Positions 8,759 to 20,900 of a DNA stretch of 64,000 nucleotides are shown piece by piece. Location: positions 5,956,001 to 6,020,000 of the forward strand of contig NC_018025.1 of NCBI RefSeq assembly GCF_000266945.1, written 5' to 3'. Under the pieces are notes generated by a model. The model ran no database searches and was not told the DNA's origin. It saw nothing but the letters and a program-made list of their open reading frames with translations. How positions within the stretch are numbered: position 1 is the first letter of the stretch; the number at the start of each line of letters is the position of its first letter. Position numbers and translations under genes: made by a program. Source of the stretch: Desulfomonile tiedjei DSM 6799 (GTDB lineage Bacteria; Desulfobacterota; Desulfomonilia; Desulfomonilales; Desulfomonilaceae).

Positions 8759-10305
8759 GTAAAGCTTCAGTTTCGAGCGGTAGTTTGAGAAGAATTTTAT
8801 TTTTGGGGTTAAATGGTTCTCGCGTTCGGGTTTGAGATGGGGTATAGGCTTGGTGGGTGAAACGCTTGTTCAGGTGATGATGGGATGAGCATAAACGGTT
8901 GTCCGGTTTGTTTGGAAAAACAGCGTTGCATTGACGAGTTAAAAGAAAAGATCCAGAGCCTGGAGGCTAAACTGCGCTATCAAGAGCGCAAGGCTCAAGA
9001 AGGATACTTCGGCTCTTCCACTCCCTCATCCAAAATACCAATCAAGAGGAACAGTGAACAGAAGGAGAAAAAGCCCAAAGGTGCGCGGCAGGGACACAAA
9101 GGTTCCGGTCGCAAGAGCCACGAGTGCGAGTTTGATTATGCGGTAGAAGTGGAGGCTCCAGATATCTGTCCCGAATGCGGGGGTATTCTTGAAAAGAAAG
9201 GGGTGGAAGAGAGGAGTGTCCTGTATACGCCTTCTCAAAAACCCGAACGAATAGTATTTCGCTTACCCAAAAGGTATTGTTATTCGTTGTGAACGCACGT
9301 TTACCCCCCAGACTCCCGGAGTGCTTCCCAAGAGTCTTTACGGAAATCAACTCATTGCCAATGCCATGACGATGTATTACCTCTATGGTCTTCCCATGGG
9401 ACGGATCTGTGAACAGACCGGAGTAAGCGAAGGAAGCCTGATGGAGGTATACCATCGAATGGGGCGACTTTTTGAAAGAATTCCTCAAAAGCTCATTGAA
9501 GAATATCGACAAGCTCCTGTGAAGCACGCAGATGAGACGAGCTGGCGCACTGACGGCAAGAACGGATACGTTTGGCTCTTCGCCACTCCCGATTTGAGCA
9601 TTTTCCAATTTGGCAAGAGTCGCTCGTCCCAAGTAGTTCATGCAGTCCTCGGCAAAGATCGGCTACCGGGCGTTTTGGTTGTGGATCGTTACCGCGGCTA
9701 CAAGAAAGCTCCATGTGAGATTCAATATTGTTACGCTCACCTTCTGCGAGATGTCCAGGATTTGGAAAAAGAGTTTCCCGAAGAAGCAGAGGTCTCAACT
9801 TTTGTGGCTGTTGTGGCTCCTTTACTTGCACTCGCTCAGGGACTTCGCAGCCAACCGATTACGGATAAGCAATTCTATCGTCGAGCGGCTAAGCTTCGGA
9901 CTGAAATTAAGGCCGCTATGGAGCGACCGGCCCGCCATATGGGTATTCGCCGGATTCAAGATATCTTCCGTGAAAATGAAGAGAGGCTTTATCACTGGGC
10001 TCGAGACCGAACGATTCCGGCAGAAAACAATTTAGCCGAAAGAGATCTGAGACCCTCTGTTGTGGCAAGGAAGGTCAGCTATGGATCTATTTCTGATAAC
10101 GGAGCCAAGACGCGCAGTATTCTCACAACCGTCCTCACCACCCTCAAGAAACGAGGTAACGACCCTGCAGAACAGATGAAGAAAACTCTCGATCAATTAG
10201 CAACGAATCTTAAGCTGGACCCCTATGAACTCCTCTTTCAAAGAAACGGCCCTCAAGAATAGCTATATCCATCACAATTGCTCCCGCGAATAACTGAAGC
10301 TTTAC
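8759..10305 (+). mobile_element. IS66-family insertion sequence (about 1.55 kb)
   Basis: Ends are defined by imperfect terminal inverted repeats. The left end begins gtaaagcttcagtt at 8759; the right end, read on the other strand from 10305, begins gtaaagcttcagtt as well and continues with partial similarity. A 5'-GTAA start is typical for IS66. It carries only the large transposase (no tnpA/tnpB), as in the ISBst12-like subgroup. The flanking 8-mers (gcatgaaa and ctagtgaa) do not match, so no target duplication is left. Confidence 0.8.
8885..10262 (+). pseudogene. IS66 transposase, broken by a +1 frameshift
   Basis: The first part (8885-9292) has a coiled-coil leader and zinc finger ('CPECGG') of the IS66 N-terminal domain. 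The second part (coding from about 9264 to 10262) has the DDE core with 'HADETSW', 'VVDRYRGY' and 'ENNLAERDLRP'. The frames join if one A is removed from the run at 9269-9272, giving a continuous '..RLPKGIVIRCERTF..' product of about 458 residues. This looks like a simple one-base insertion rather than programmed shifting, because no canonical -1 slippery site fits the direction of the shift. Confidence 0.85.
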
Positions 10306-10730
10306 CTAGTGAACATTTTTTTACTTGACATGTTCATATTCGCATTTTAGGCTCACTCTCATTAGATCAGAATCCAGCGGCAATAGAGATAAAAGTCTAA
10401 TTTGCTTAATGGGTTATTTGAGAGGCTCCTCCGATTCTATATCTTATGTGGGGAAGCTGTCCTTTACCGACTGAAATTCAAAGGGTTCCAGAGATTAAAT
10501 AATTAACTGCAACTGGCTCAACAGTGCATGAGTTAGCTGAATAGTTATGTGCGTAAGACAAGTGTCTTCTGAGCTTTGTTGGCTTTTCACGATTCGACAA
10601 CTTGTACCCGGTAAGTCGCATTCGTGATCTTCTCCGGTAATAGTTAGCTAAATAGTGTTAATGTGAGCGTATTGTTCGCAATGAAGTGCTTTGCTTATAT
10701 TTTTCTCCCGTGGTTATAAGAGGTATAAAA
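10306..10730. promoter_or_regulatory. Upstream region of the giant RTX protein gene
   Basis: 425 AT-rich bases without a credible gene, presumably holding the promoter of the large gene that follows. The RBS (agagg) is at 10719-10723. No operator identified. Confidence 0.35.
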
Positions 10731-11999
10731 ATGTCAGTTCTGAGTCGTATGCGTAAGGCAAGCTTGAGCGCACGTGAGTCAGTCAAGAATTGGTGGGGCG
10801 TAAGAAACCTAGTACTGCGCCACTCTAACGATCTAATCCTTGAACCACTTGAAGATCGCATTGTCATGGACGGTGAAGTGTCTTTCTTGCAGAACCTTAC
10901 TGCTGATGACGGACTGGGGGGTGATACATTCGGTAGTGCAGTATCGTCAGACGGTCAATGGTTTATTGTCGGAGCACCTCAGGACGACGACCACGGTCTG
11001 TCCTCTGGGTCCGCCTACTTGTACCGTTTCGCTGATGGCCTCTGGGGCGAGACTCAGAAGATTACAGCCTCGGATGGGGAAGAGGGAGATTTATTCGGGC
11101 GCTGGGTAGCGATAGAAGGCGATTACGCTTTGGTCGGTGCTGAACAGGACGATGATCACGGCTCAAATTCCGGGGCAGTGTATGTCTATCATCTGGAGAA
11201 CGGTACCTGGGTCGAGACGCAGAAACTGACCGCCTCAGACGGCTCTTCATGGGACCGATTCGGTGGCTCTGGAGACATTTCAGGGGATTATGCTGTGATT
11301 GGAGCCGCATATGATGATGACAAAGACTTTGCCTCCGGATCAGCATATCTTTTTCATTTAGAAAATGGCAGCTGGGTAGAGGTGCAAAAGCTCATCGCTC
11401 CTGACAGTGGGAGAGGCGATCTTTTTGGAGCCTCCGTCTCTTTACAAGGAAATCACTTAATTGTAGGGGCTGCCTACAACGATCAGATCGATTCCAATGC
11501 AGGGGCAGTGTACCTTTATCGGCTGGACTCCGGGATGTGCTCGTTGGAGCAGAAGCTCGTGGCGTCTGATGGCTCTCTCGGGGATTGCTTCGGTTCTTCA
11601 GTTTCCATATTTGGGGATTATGCAATCGTTGGAGCCGCTTACGATGCTTTGGCCCAGGAGTCGGTTCAGACTATTGGGCCTGAGGCCGGATCGGCTTACA
11701 TATTTCATAAAGTAGATGGAGTCTGGATTCAAGAGCAGCGTATAACTGCTTCGTATGCCGGTAATTACGATCACTTCGGTATTTCAGTCTCCTTGTCCGG
11801 CGAGTATGCTGTAGTAGGTGCGTATCAGGATGATAGTTGGGGAACGGATGCGGGAAATGTGTACCTGTTCCGTCTGCAGAATGGAGCATGGGTGGAACAA
11901 GAAATGCTCCAGCGATCCGAGGCAGGAGAGTCTGATTGGTTTTGGGTACAGCGCTTTTACGGATGGGCATCGTATCGTAGTAGGAGCGTGTCACGATGA
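10731..11999 (+). CDS. Giant secreted RTX/propeller protein, 5' part (before frameshift)
   Basis: Start at ATG 10731 behind agagg. There is no Sec signal; residues 37-48 are 'LEPLEDRIVMDG', a variant of the LEPR-type N-terminal motif seen on very large secreted adhesins. Then come six integrin-alpha/FG-GAP-like blades of the form 'FGxSVSIxGDYAIVGAAYDDD'. The seventh blade is completed only in the next frame. Removing one T from ggtttt near 11940 restores '..ESDWFGYSAF..' and fuses this part to the 11818-21264 frame. The intact gene would encode about 3,500 residues. The frameshift may be real decay or a sequencing slip; the intact 9 kb downstream argues that it is recent. Confidence 0.8.
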   Translation: MSVLSRMRKASLSARESVKNWWGVRNLVLRHSNDLILEPLEDRIVMDGEVSFLQNLTADDGLGGDTFGSAVSSDGQWFIVGAPQDDDHGLSSGSAYLYRFADGLWGETQKITASDGEEGDLFGRWVAIEGDYALVGAEQDDDHGSNSGAVYVYHLENGTWVETQKLTASDGSSWDRFGGSGDISGDYAVIGAAYDDDKDFASGSAYLFHLENGSWVEVQKLIAPDSGRGDLFGASVSLQGNHLIVGAAYNDQIDSNAGAVYLYRLDSGMCSLEQKLVASDGSLGDCFGSSVSIFGDYAIVGAAYDALAQESVQTIGPEAGSAYIFHKVDGVWIQEQRITASYAGNYDHFGISVSLSGEYAVVGAYQDDSWGTDAGNVYLFRLQNGAWVEQEMLQRSEAGESDWFWVQRFYGWASYRSRSVSR

Positions 12000-14900
12000 T
12001 GACAACGGTTCGAATTCCGGTTCCGCATATGTGTTCAGTCTCACTGAACCCGAAGCGATTGGTTTTACTGTCTTATCATCTGAAGACTACGTCATTCCGG
12101 TCAATTATTGGTTGTACCGAGATCCTCAAGGGGATGATGCAACTAGCCTGAAATTCACTCAGCTTCCAAGCAATATGACACTGTTCCTGGACTTTAACGA
12201 TAACAACATCCTGGATGCCGGTGAAGCAATTGCAGTAGGCCAGGAGATCGGTTGGGCTGACGCAACCAGTAACAATAGGCTAAAGGTCCTTCCTAATTCC
12301 GAATGGTCCGGCTCAACTTCGCTGACATACGTAGTAAAAGCCGGTGCTGAGTGGGGCGCTGCAGCTAATGTCATTATTAATATCGATCCGGTGAATGATG
12401 CTCCCATAGCCATGAGTTTCACAGAAACCAGCACTGAGGGTATTCCGATAGTCATTGATGGCTGGGATTACACGGACGCTGAAGGAGACGCTGCGACACT
12501 CATACGAATAGCTGGATTCGGCACGGGAGGAGGCACCTTCTTTGTCGATTTCAATGGCAATAACTCCGTCGATCCTGGTGAAGAGATCTTTCAAGGTCGT
12601 GAAATAGCATGGAACGACGCGAGTGGCGGCCTGATAAAATTTCAACCCACGTATGGTTGGAACGGCTCTTTGTCTCTTTGGTACGAGGTAAAAGATACAA
12701 CTGATTATGGACAAGCAGCTCTGGTCACTGTCACCGTGAGTGCACCCGAAGCTCCGCGTGCCGGAGCTTTTACCGAAATAGGTAATGAAGACACTGTGAC
12801 CATCATCAACGGCTGGAATTACACGGATGCGAACGGAGATCCGGCTCTCGCGCTGAGAATCCAGAGTCTCGTTTCAGGGGGAACACTCTTCTTGGACACA
12901 GACAATGACAATGTCGTGGATTCCGGTGAAGCTATTCAATATTGGCAGGAAATAACCTGGAATGATGCAACAAGCGGCATGGTGAAATTTGCACCGTATG
13001 CGAATTGGTATGGCGGAACAATTGTCAGATACGCGGTAAATGATGCCACGGGCTATGGCCCTACGGCGATAGGGACGATTACTATCAATCCTGTCCCCGA
13101 TATTCCTCAAGCAGAAGGATTTACTGAGATCAGCAACGGAGTGATCCCGGTGATAATTGATGATTGGTACTACACGGATGCGGACGGGGACACTGCGCCA
13201 TTCTTGAGGATTGACAGCTTACCAGGCCATGGCACACTCTTCTTGGACAGTGATCGTGATAATCTTGTCGATTCCGGAGAAACCATCATTTCGGGACAGG
13301 AGATCAGTTGGTCTAACGCGAAGCAAGGCTTCATAAAATTCATGCCAGACCCGGGTTGGTATGGCTCTGTATCACTTGATTATGCAGTTAAGGATGCTAC
13401 TACCTACAGTAATTCAGCACGCGTGATAATTTATGTGAATTCACTTCCGCAGGCGGGGGCGTTCACGGAAATCGGGAACGAAGACACCGTGTTTGTACTT
13501 GATGGATGGAACTATATCGATGCTGACGGTGGGACATCAACAGCTATACAGATAATTTCTGAACCGTATGCAGGGACACTGTTCCTGGACGTCAATGGCA
13601 ATGACGAGTACGATTCAGGAGAGTACATATATTCCGGTCGTGTAATAGCATGGGCTGATGCTACAACGAACCGGATGGTGAAGTTCGCTCCCTATGAGAA
13701 CTGGAATGGTTCATGTACATTCGAGTACATAGTAAAAGATTCGTCAGGAATCTACGGTCAGCCCTCAGTTGTGACCCTCGAAGTCACCCCAGTGAACGAT
13801 CCGCCGATAATCTATTATCCTCGGGACTCCACGGGTTTCGAATTGTCACCAATCAGGGAGAATTATACCTGGAACAGTGGTGACATGATTGCGACGATCA
13901 TTTTATCAGACTTTTCAGGGGGATTTTACGATCCGGATACACATGATTACACGGAGAGAGGTATTGCTCTTGTCGCAGTGGACAATTCTTTTGGCACGTG
14001 GGAGTACACGACTGACAATGGTGCCTCATGGAGCGCTTTCGGAGTTCTTTCCGACACCTCTGCCACCCTGTTGACGACTCAAGATCTTAACGCGAGGATA
14101 CGTTTCGTCCCTAATGCCGACTGGAGTGGTACGGTCGAGCATGGGATTACTTTCCACGCATGGGACCCTCAGATCGCTGGATCCAATGGGGATACGGGAG
14201 TCAATCTGTCTACAAATCCTGCGGCTTTCAGCATTGAAACAGCTACTGCTCGGATTGTAGTGGAAGATGATGGTCCTTATAGATTAAGACAACCTGACGG
14301 ATGGACAGAAACTCTTGAAGCCATTTCCACCAACCTTAGTGGTTATGGCCGATATACAGCGTTGGACGGAAATTTTGCTATGGTAGGGGCCAGGGAGGCA
14401 GTTTATATATATCATTGGAACGGTATTTCATGGGATGAGCCCCAGAGGTTGTCAGCCCCTCCGGAAGTTGAGCCCGAATCTGAATACAATTATGTCACAT
14501 CGATTTCTATAGACGGTGAATTCGCCATCGTCGCGTATGAGTCCAACACGTATATGTACAAATGGAATGGTAATTCTTGGGTACAATTCCAGGAATTGAC
14601 CGCATGGGATCCAACGCCACCAGACGAAGGCAATGAAGGGGATCCCGGCTATGAGGCACTGAGCGGTCCAGTCGCTATTGATGGAAATTATGCTGTAGTA
14701 TCCGGACACATATATCAGTGGGATGGCACTTCCTGGATTCAGCACCAAATCTTGGAACTATTCGACGTCATAGATGTGGGATGGAGTAACACTGGGTTCG
14801 ACAGCGTCTCAGTTGATGGAGAGTATATGATTTTCGGAACAACCGGAGACGATCAATGCGGACTCGATGCTGGTGCAGCTTGTATTTATCATTTGGAAAA

Positions 14901-17900
14901 TGGCATGTGGACGCCGCAGCAGAAGATCACTCCCGCAGATGGTAGCGAAGAAGCTCTTTTCGGGATCTCGGTATCTATTGATAATGACGGATATGCAATA
15001 ATTGGCGCAGCATACGATGATGATAACGGCTACAGTTCCGGCTCGGCTTATATTTTTCATTGGAACGGAACAAGTTGGGTTCAGGAGCAGAAACTCACAG
15101 CGTCTGATGGTGAATCAAGAGATACTTTTGGCGCTTCCGTGGTAATAGATGGAGAATATGCTCTTGTCGGAGCACCATGCTGGGCTGTTTCTGCCGGTGG
15201 CTCGAGTGCTTCGTGTTCGGTGTACGCGTTTCACCTGGATGGCGGTGCTTGGGTAGAAGACCAGATATTGTCGGCTGAAGACCGGTGGTGGAAACAGAAT
15301 TTCGGTTGGTCCGTAGCGATGGACGGTCAGAATTTCATCATAGGATCGCCGAGCAACGATGCAGAAATATTCGGCCTCGGTGAAGCGTACATTTGCGGAG
15401 AAGGACAGCAAGTCAACGTAATGCCGGATGCAGCTATATTCTCCGAGACAGGTAACGAAGACTCAGTGCTGCTTGTCGATGGTTGGAACTATACGGACCC
15501 GGACGGTGACACAGCAACTCATATGCGAATTAACACCCTTCCAACGAACGGAGTACTCTTCCTGGACAGCAATTGCAACGACGCAGTTGACACCGGAGAA
15601 GCGATCGTTGAGGGCCAAGAGATAGCCTGGTCAGATGCCATCTCGAACATGGTGAAATTTGCTCCTGACGTCAATTGGTATGGATCGACTTCACTCAGCT
15701 ATTCCGTGAAAGACGCATTTGGTTACGGATCGTCTGCTGAAGCAACGTTTTTCATAAATCCGGTGAATGATGCTCCTCAGGCTGGCACATTTACTGAAAC
15801 CGGCAACGAAGACCAAGCGATTGTCGTTGATGGATGGAATTATACAGATATAGAAGGTGACCCTGCCACACTGTTGCAGATCCGGGCACTCCCGGAAAAC
15901 GGTGCACTCTTCCTGGATGCTGATGGAGACAATGTGATCGATCCCGGTGAACAGATCGTTTTGGGCATGGAAATCAGTTGGGCAGACGCAACGATAAATC
16001 AGTTGGTGAAATTCCTTCCTGCTGGGAATTGGAATGGATTCTCCTCACTGAGCTACTCGGTTAGAGATGCTTCGGACTACAGCGCACCAGTTGACTGCGT
16101 GATAGCGGTCAATCCTGTCAATGATGCACCACAAGCTGGCGATTTCACGGAAACCGGCGATGAAGATACAGTCATCACTATTGACGGCTGGAATTTCTCG
16201 GACGTGGATGGTGATCAAGCCACAGCCCTAGTGATCCAAACCCTTCCGCACAATGGCACATTATTCTTGGATATAGATCAGGATAACGTGGTTGACCCCG
16301 GTGAAACGATCATGGCTGGTCAGCAAATCGGTTGGAACGATGCCACTACGAACCATCTGGTGAAATTCATTCCCGGCGCTAACTGGAACGGATCGACCGA
16401 ATTAAGTTATGCAGTCAAAGATGTATCGGATTGGAGTCCCCCTGCTGAAGCGATAATCACGATTATTCCGGTAAACGATCCTCCAGACGCCGGATTCTTC
16501 ATTGAGTACGGCAATGGAAAATCGGTTTTCATTGTAGATGAATGGAACTACACAGACGTAGACGGAGACAGTGCCACGGCCATAAAGATCCTCAGTCTTC
16601 CTCATAAGGGCACGCTTTTTCTCGATAGAGACGGTGATAACCGCGTTGATTGCGGGGAAGCAATTGCTGTAGGTCAAGAAATATCCTGGGCCGATGCGGT
16701 GACGAACAAATTGGTGAAATTCGCTGCTTCTCATACATCGGGTGGCTGCGGATGCTGGTGCAGCTCGGATATCGTAACGACACTTACCTACTCCGTGTCG
16801 GACGGGACGGCATACGGAACATCTGCTGAAGCCAAAATTTCCACAGGAAAGAATTCCGCTCCTACCTCCCTGTTTTTCCAGGAAACCGGGACGGAAGATA
16901 CAGTTCTGGTCGTGGATGACTGGAATTTCAGAGACAAAGAAGGAGATGTCCCCGTATCTGTGACGATCTCATGCATTCCTTGCAGTGGAATCCTCTTCCT
17001 GGATATAGATCAAGACAATGTTGTAGATTGCGGTGAGAGAATCGTAAGAGGTCAGCAGATAAGCTGGGAGCAGGCATCAGCGAGTCAAATGGTGAAGTTT
17101 GCTCCGGACCCGAACTGGAACGGGTATACGGCCTTCATGTACTCAGTCAATGACAAATGGAATCAAGGTACTCTGGCCTTTGTGCTGATTTCAGTTGTAG
17201 ACGATAATGCTGACGGGCCGGTGGCGATGTCCTTCAGTGAAACCGTTACAGGTCCAAACCAAGTGATGGTTGTTAATGGTTGGGATTGGGATTCGAACGG
17301 CTACTATTCAACGCCCTTTCTGGAGATCACTTCACTCCCTGAGAATGGCATTTTGTTCTATGACAGAGATAACGACAACAGAGTTGATCGATGCGAGGCC
17401 ATCGCATCGGGATGGGAGATTTATCCATCGTGCCATGGGAATCTGGAACGAATAAAGTTTATGCCTGATACGGGTTGGACCGGAAGCACGACGTTTACCT
17501 ATCGCATGACTGACAGATGCGAAAGCGGCCCTGAGGCACAGGTCACGTTGACCGTGCTCCAGGCCAACGATCCCCCTCAAGCAGGAACGTTCACTGAAAC
17601 TCTGACACAAGGAACAGTCGTAGCCATTGACGGCTGGAATTATACGGATGCCCAAGGAGATACTGCTACAGCTATAAGGATCGATACGCTTCCTTCCAGT
17701 GGCACGCTCTTTCATGACACGAACAACAATGACATCATCGATGCCGGCGAGATAATCGCTCAGGGGCAAGTGATAAGCTGGGCTGACGCCACTGCGAACG
17801 GCCTGCTGAAGTTTGCTCCTGCTGCGGATTTTACGGGGGACTTGTCCGTAAGCTACTCTGTGAAAGATGGAACTGACTGGAGCCAAACAGCCTTGGCAAC

Positions 17901-20900
17901 GTTCCACGTAGATCCAATCGAGACTGCGCTGATGACGGTTCTCAGCACCTCTAGTGAAGAGGTGGCATGGGACTTCGACGGTGAGGATTGGTACGTGGTC
18001 TTTATTGACGAGGATGGGACCCTACGGAGCGAGACTACCGGCGGCTATACGTATACTCCCAGCGGCGGTCGAAACGAGATCATTGTGGGATCGTCGGGTG
18101 ATGACGTTATTGATTGCTCCGGTTTGGACAATCGTTACGTCATTATGGGAGGTGACGGCGCAGATGTGATTCGAGGCGGCAACAACAGCGATTACATTTT
18201 CGGCTGGGTTCCTCTGAACCGGGTAGACGTTAGTCAGTATCCTCAATTACTGGACGATATGCTGGATCAGGTGGTGGTGGAAGGAACCGTCCAGTCTCTC
18301 TACGGCAATGGAGGAAACGACTTCATCTACGGCGGGTTAAGTGATGAGACCATTTACGGCGATTCGGAAGACGGTGATAACTCAGGGAGTGACAATATCG
18401 CGGGCGGCCCTGGAGATGACACTATCTATGGAGACTCGAAATACGGCAATGGTTCCGGCTTCGACAACATCGACGGCCAAGCGGGTGACGATACCATCTT
18501 CGGAGACTCCGAGTACGGAACCGGTTCGGGTGGCGACGAGATCTGGGGCGATGATGGTGATGACGTCATGTACGGTGATTCCCGCCAGAGCAGCGGTTCA
18601 GGCTCCGACACATTCTATGGTGGCGCCGGAAATGATGTGATGTACGGCGATTCAGAGTTTGCCCTGGGCACCGGTAATGACACTATGAATGGTGGAGATG
18701 GAGACGACCTCTTTTATGGTGATTCACGGCTTGCGAATGGTTCCGGCGCGGACGAAATAGATGGAGGTGAAGGAGCTGATACTCTTTACGGGGATTCTCG
18801 CTTTGGGAGCGGATTTGGGCGTGATTCACTCTATGGCGGCGGCGGAAATGACATCTTGTACGGTGACTCTGAAGAAGGGCCGGGTTCAGGAGACGATGTC
18901 TTGATGGGTGATGAAGGAGATGACACTCTTATCGGCGATTCCTATGTCGCTCAGGGGTCCGGAAACGATGTGCTCGTTGGCGGCTTAGGTATGGATATCC
19001 TCATAGGGGACTCATATGGAGGAGTAGGCACTGGTAATGACCGGTTGGATGGTGGTTTCGACAATGATACTGTCTATGGCAACTCTGTGCTAGCCGATGG
19101 CTCCGGAAATGACATAGTGCTGGGCAGCGAAGGAGATGACACCCTTATCGGTGATTCCGATTTAGCCCTGGGCAGTGGCTCGGATTGGCTCGATGGCGGA
19201 TCGGGAAACGATACGATATACGGGGATTCACGGAGCAATGGAGGGTCCGGTCATGACATGCTTATGGCCGGCGAAGGGGATGATACATTGTTCGGCGATG
19301 GAAGTGGCGAGATAGGAACCGGTCATGATACTCTCTTTGTCGGGCCTGGAACCGATGTGCCAGCAGGAGCCGGACAAGAATGGGATACGATTGTGGAAGC
19401 TGACGGCCAAACGCCCGCCTATTCCTTTGAGATAAACGGATATATGGCTCAGTATAGGCAGAACGCTGACGGTCAGGTGGAGGTCTACAATTATCGATTC
19501 GATCATTGGGATGTTGTTGGTGAGAGATACTGGGATACGGTGTACGGTGCCTGGATAACCAATTTCGGTGCCAGCGTAATGGTAGAATACTCGGATAAGA
19601 CCCTCCTGTACAACAATTATGGCTCCGACATTCAGATCAGGGAGGCTGGAACCTGGCAGCCGTACAACCCTGATGATCATTACATTGTGGATTTTCGTGA
19701 AGATCCTGCAACAGGCAAGCTGCTCGTGTACAACAATGACCTGGGTACATGGGACCCCTACATGGAGGAATATCAACCAGAAGGAGCTAATTTCAAAATC
19801 CTCAATGAAGGGAACGTGATCCACATCTACTATAGCGACGGCAGCGAGCTGTGGCTTGAGAACTATGGGGACGGAGCGTGGATCAGAGCAACGGAAACCG
19901 GTGACAACTGGGTTACATTGCCGAACAATCAGGTGTATCGTGATACCACGGGCATATGGTATTCCTATGGACGCGGAATATGGTCCTACAGCATCGACAC
20001 ATGCGCCACGTGGACTGAAGTCCCCATGCTCCAGATGCGGATAGCGGGTGGAGCTGGTACAGTGGACGTGTTTGACGGCCATTCGTGGACTCATCAGAAT
20101 GGGGCTTTGCAGTTCTTCGATACTAGATACGCCATGAGCGGATGGCACGGCATGAACGAATTTGCTGTGGAATACTACGATGGTGTTGGATACGATGGGG
20201 AGCCACTGCGTGTGGTGGATGGATGGGAAGCCGAACAGCCTCCTCCAGATCCTGACGATCCTCAACCTCCGTTCGTGCTCAATACACTGACTCTCACGGG
20301 CGTTCAAGATAATCCGCCCCCACCGGACGCTGTGATCACCGGATGGGAGACATCGGCCTACGGACAATGGAGTGGAAAGTTGTTGGCAAATTGGGAGGTC
20401 CCAAATCCATCGGCCGGTTATAACATCGGAACACAAACCACCGCAGCCACCTGTCTGAGTGTAGCCTTCATCAGCACGGATGATATTGTGGACCGACGCA
20501 GTTGCCCCCCTGATTACACAGCTGAGGATGTAGCATTAGTTCAAGCCAATATCGCTCAATATTTTGAAGATTGCTTGGCAACCGACGCCATATGCTTTTC
20601 TTTTGATAAAGAAATGACGGCAGATCGGATGCTCTACTACATGCAGGTAGCATGTGCCAGTTTGAACCAGCCGATTGAGAATCTCTTGTTTGCTCAACAC
20701 GCTAACGTGGGCTACGTAAAAATGGGAGCCACCAAAATTTTGACGTCGGACTTCAAGCATTATGAGCAGTTATTCAGAGATATTGGAGAGATATTGCACC
20801 CCTCCGCCCAAATCCAGTTTTACGAGTGCAATGTAGCAGGCATTAACCCAGCATTAGGGGGCCAAGTAAACCTATCAGATCCACTGACAATGGAGTCCCT

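Noticed and set aside
9263-9274. Programmed frameshift in the IS66 transposase
   Set aside because: The shift needed is +1, and no canonical -1 slippery heptamer fits the direction; a simple A insertion in an AAAA run explains it better.
18355-19362. Non-coding tandem repeat array
   Set aside because: The 72-base period is in frame and encodes calcium-binding RTX units, so it is protein repeat rather than a satellite.
19228-20436. A 402-codon minus-strand frame inside the giant gene
   Set aside because: It lies entirely opposite the RTX and beta-rich coding region, has no family likeness and reflects the codon bias of the real gene; a similar shadow occurs at 23192-23683.
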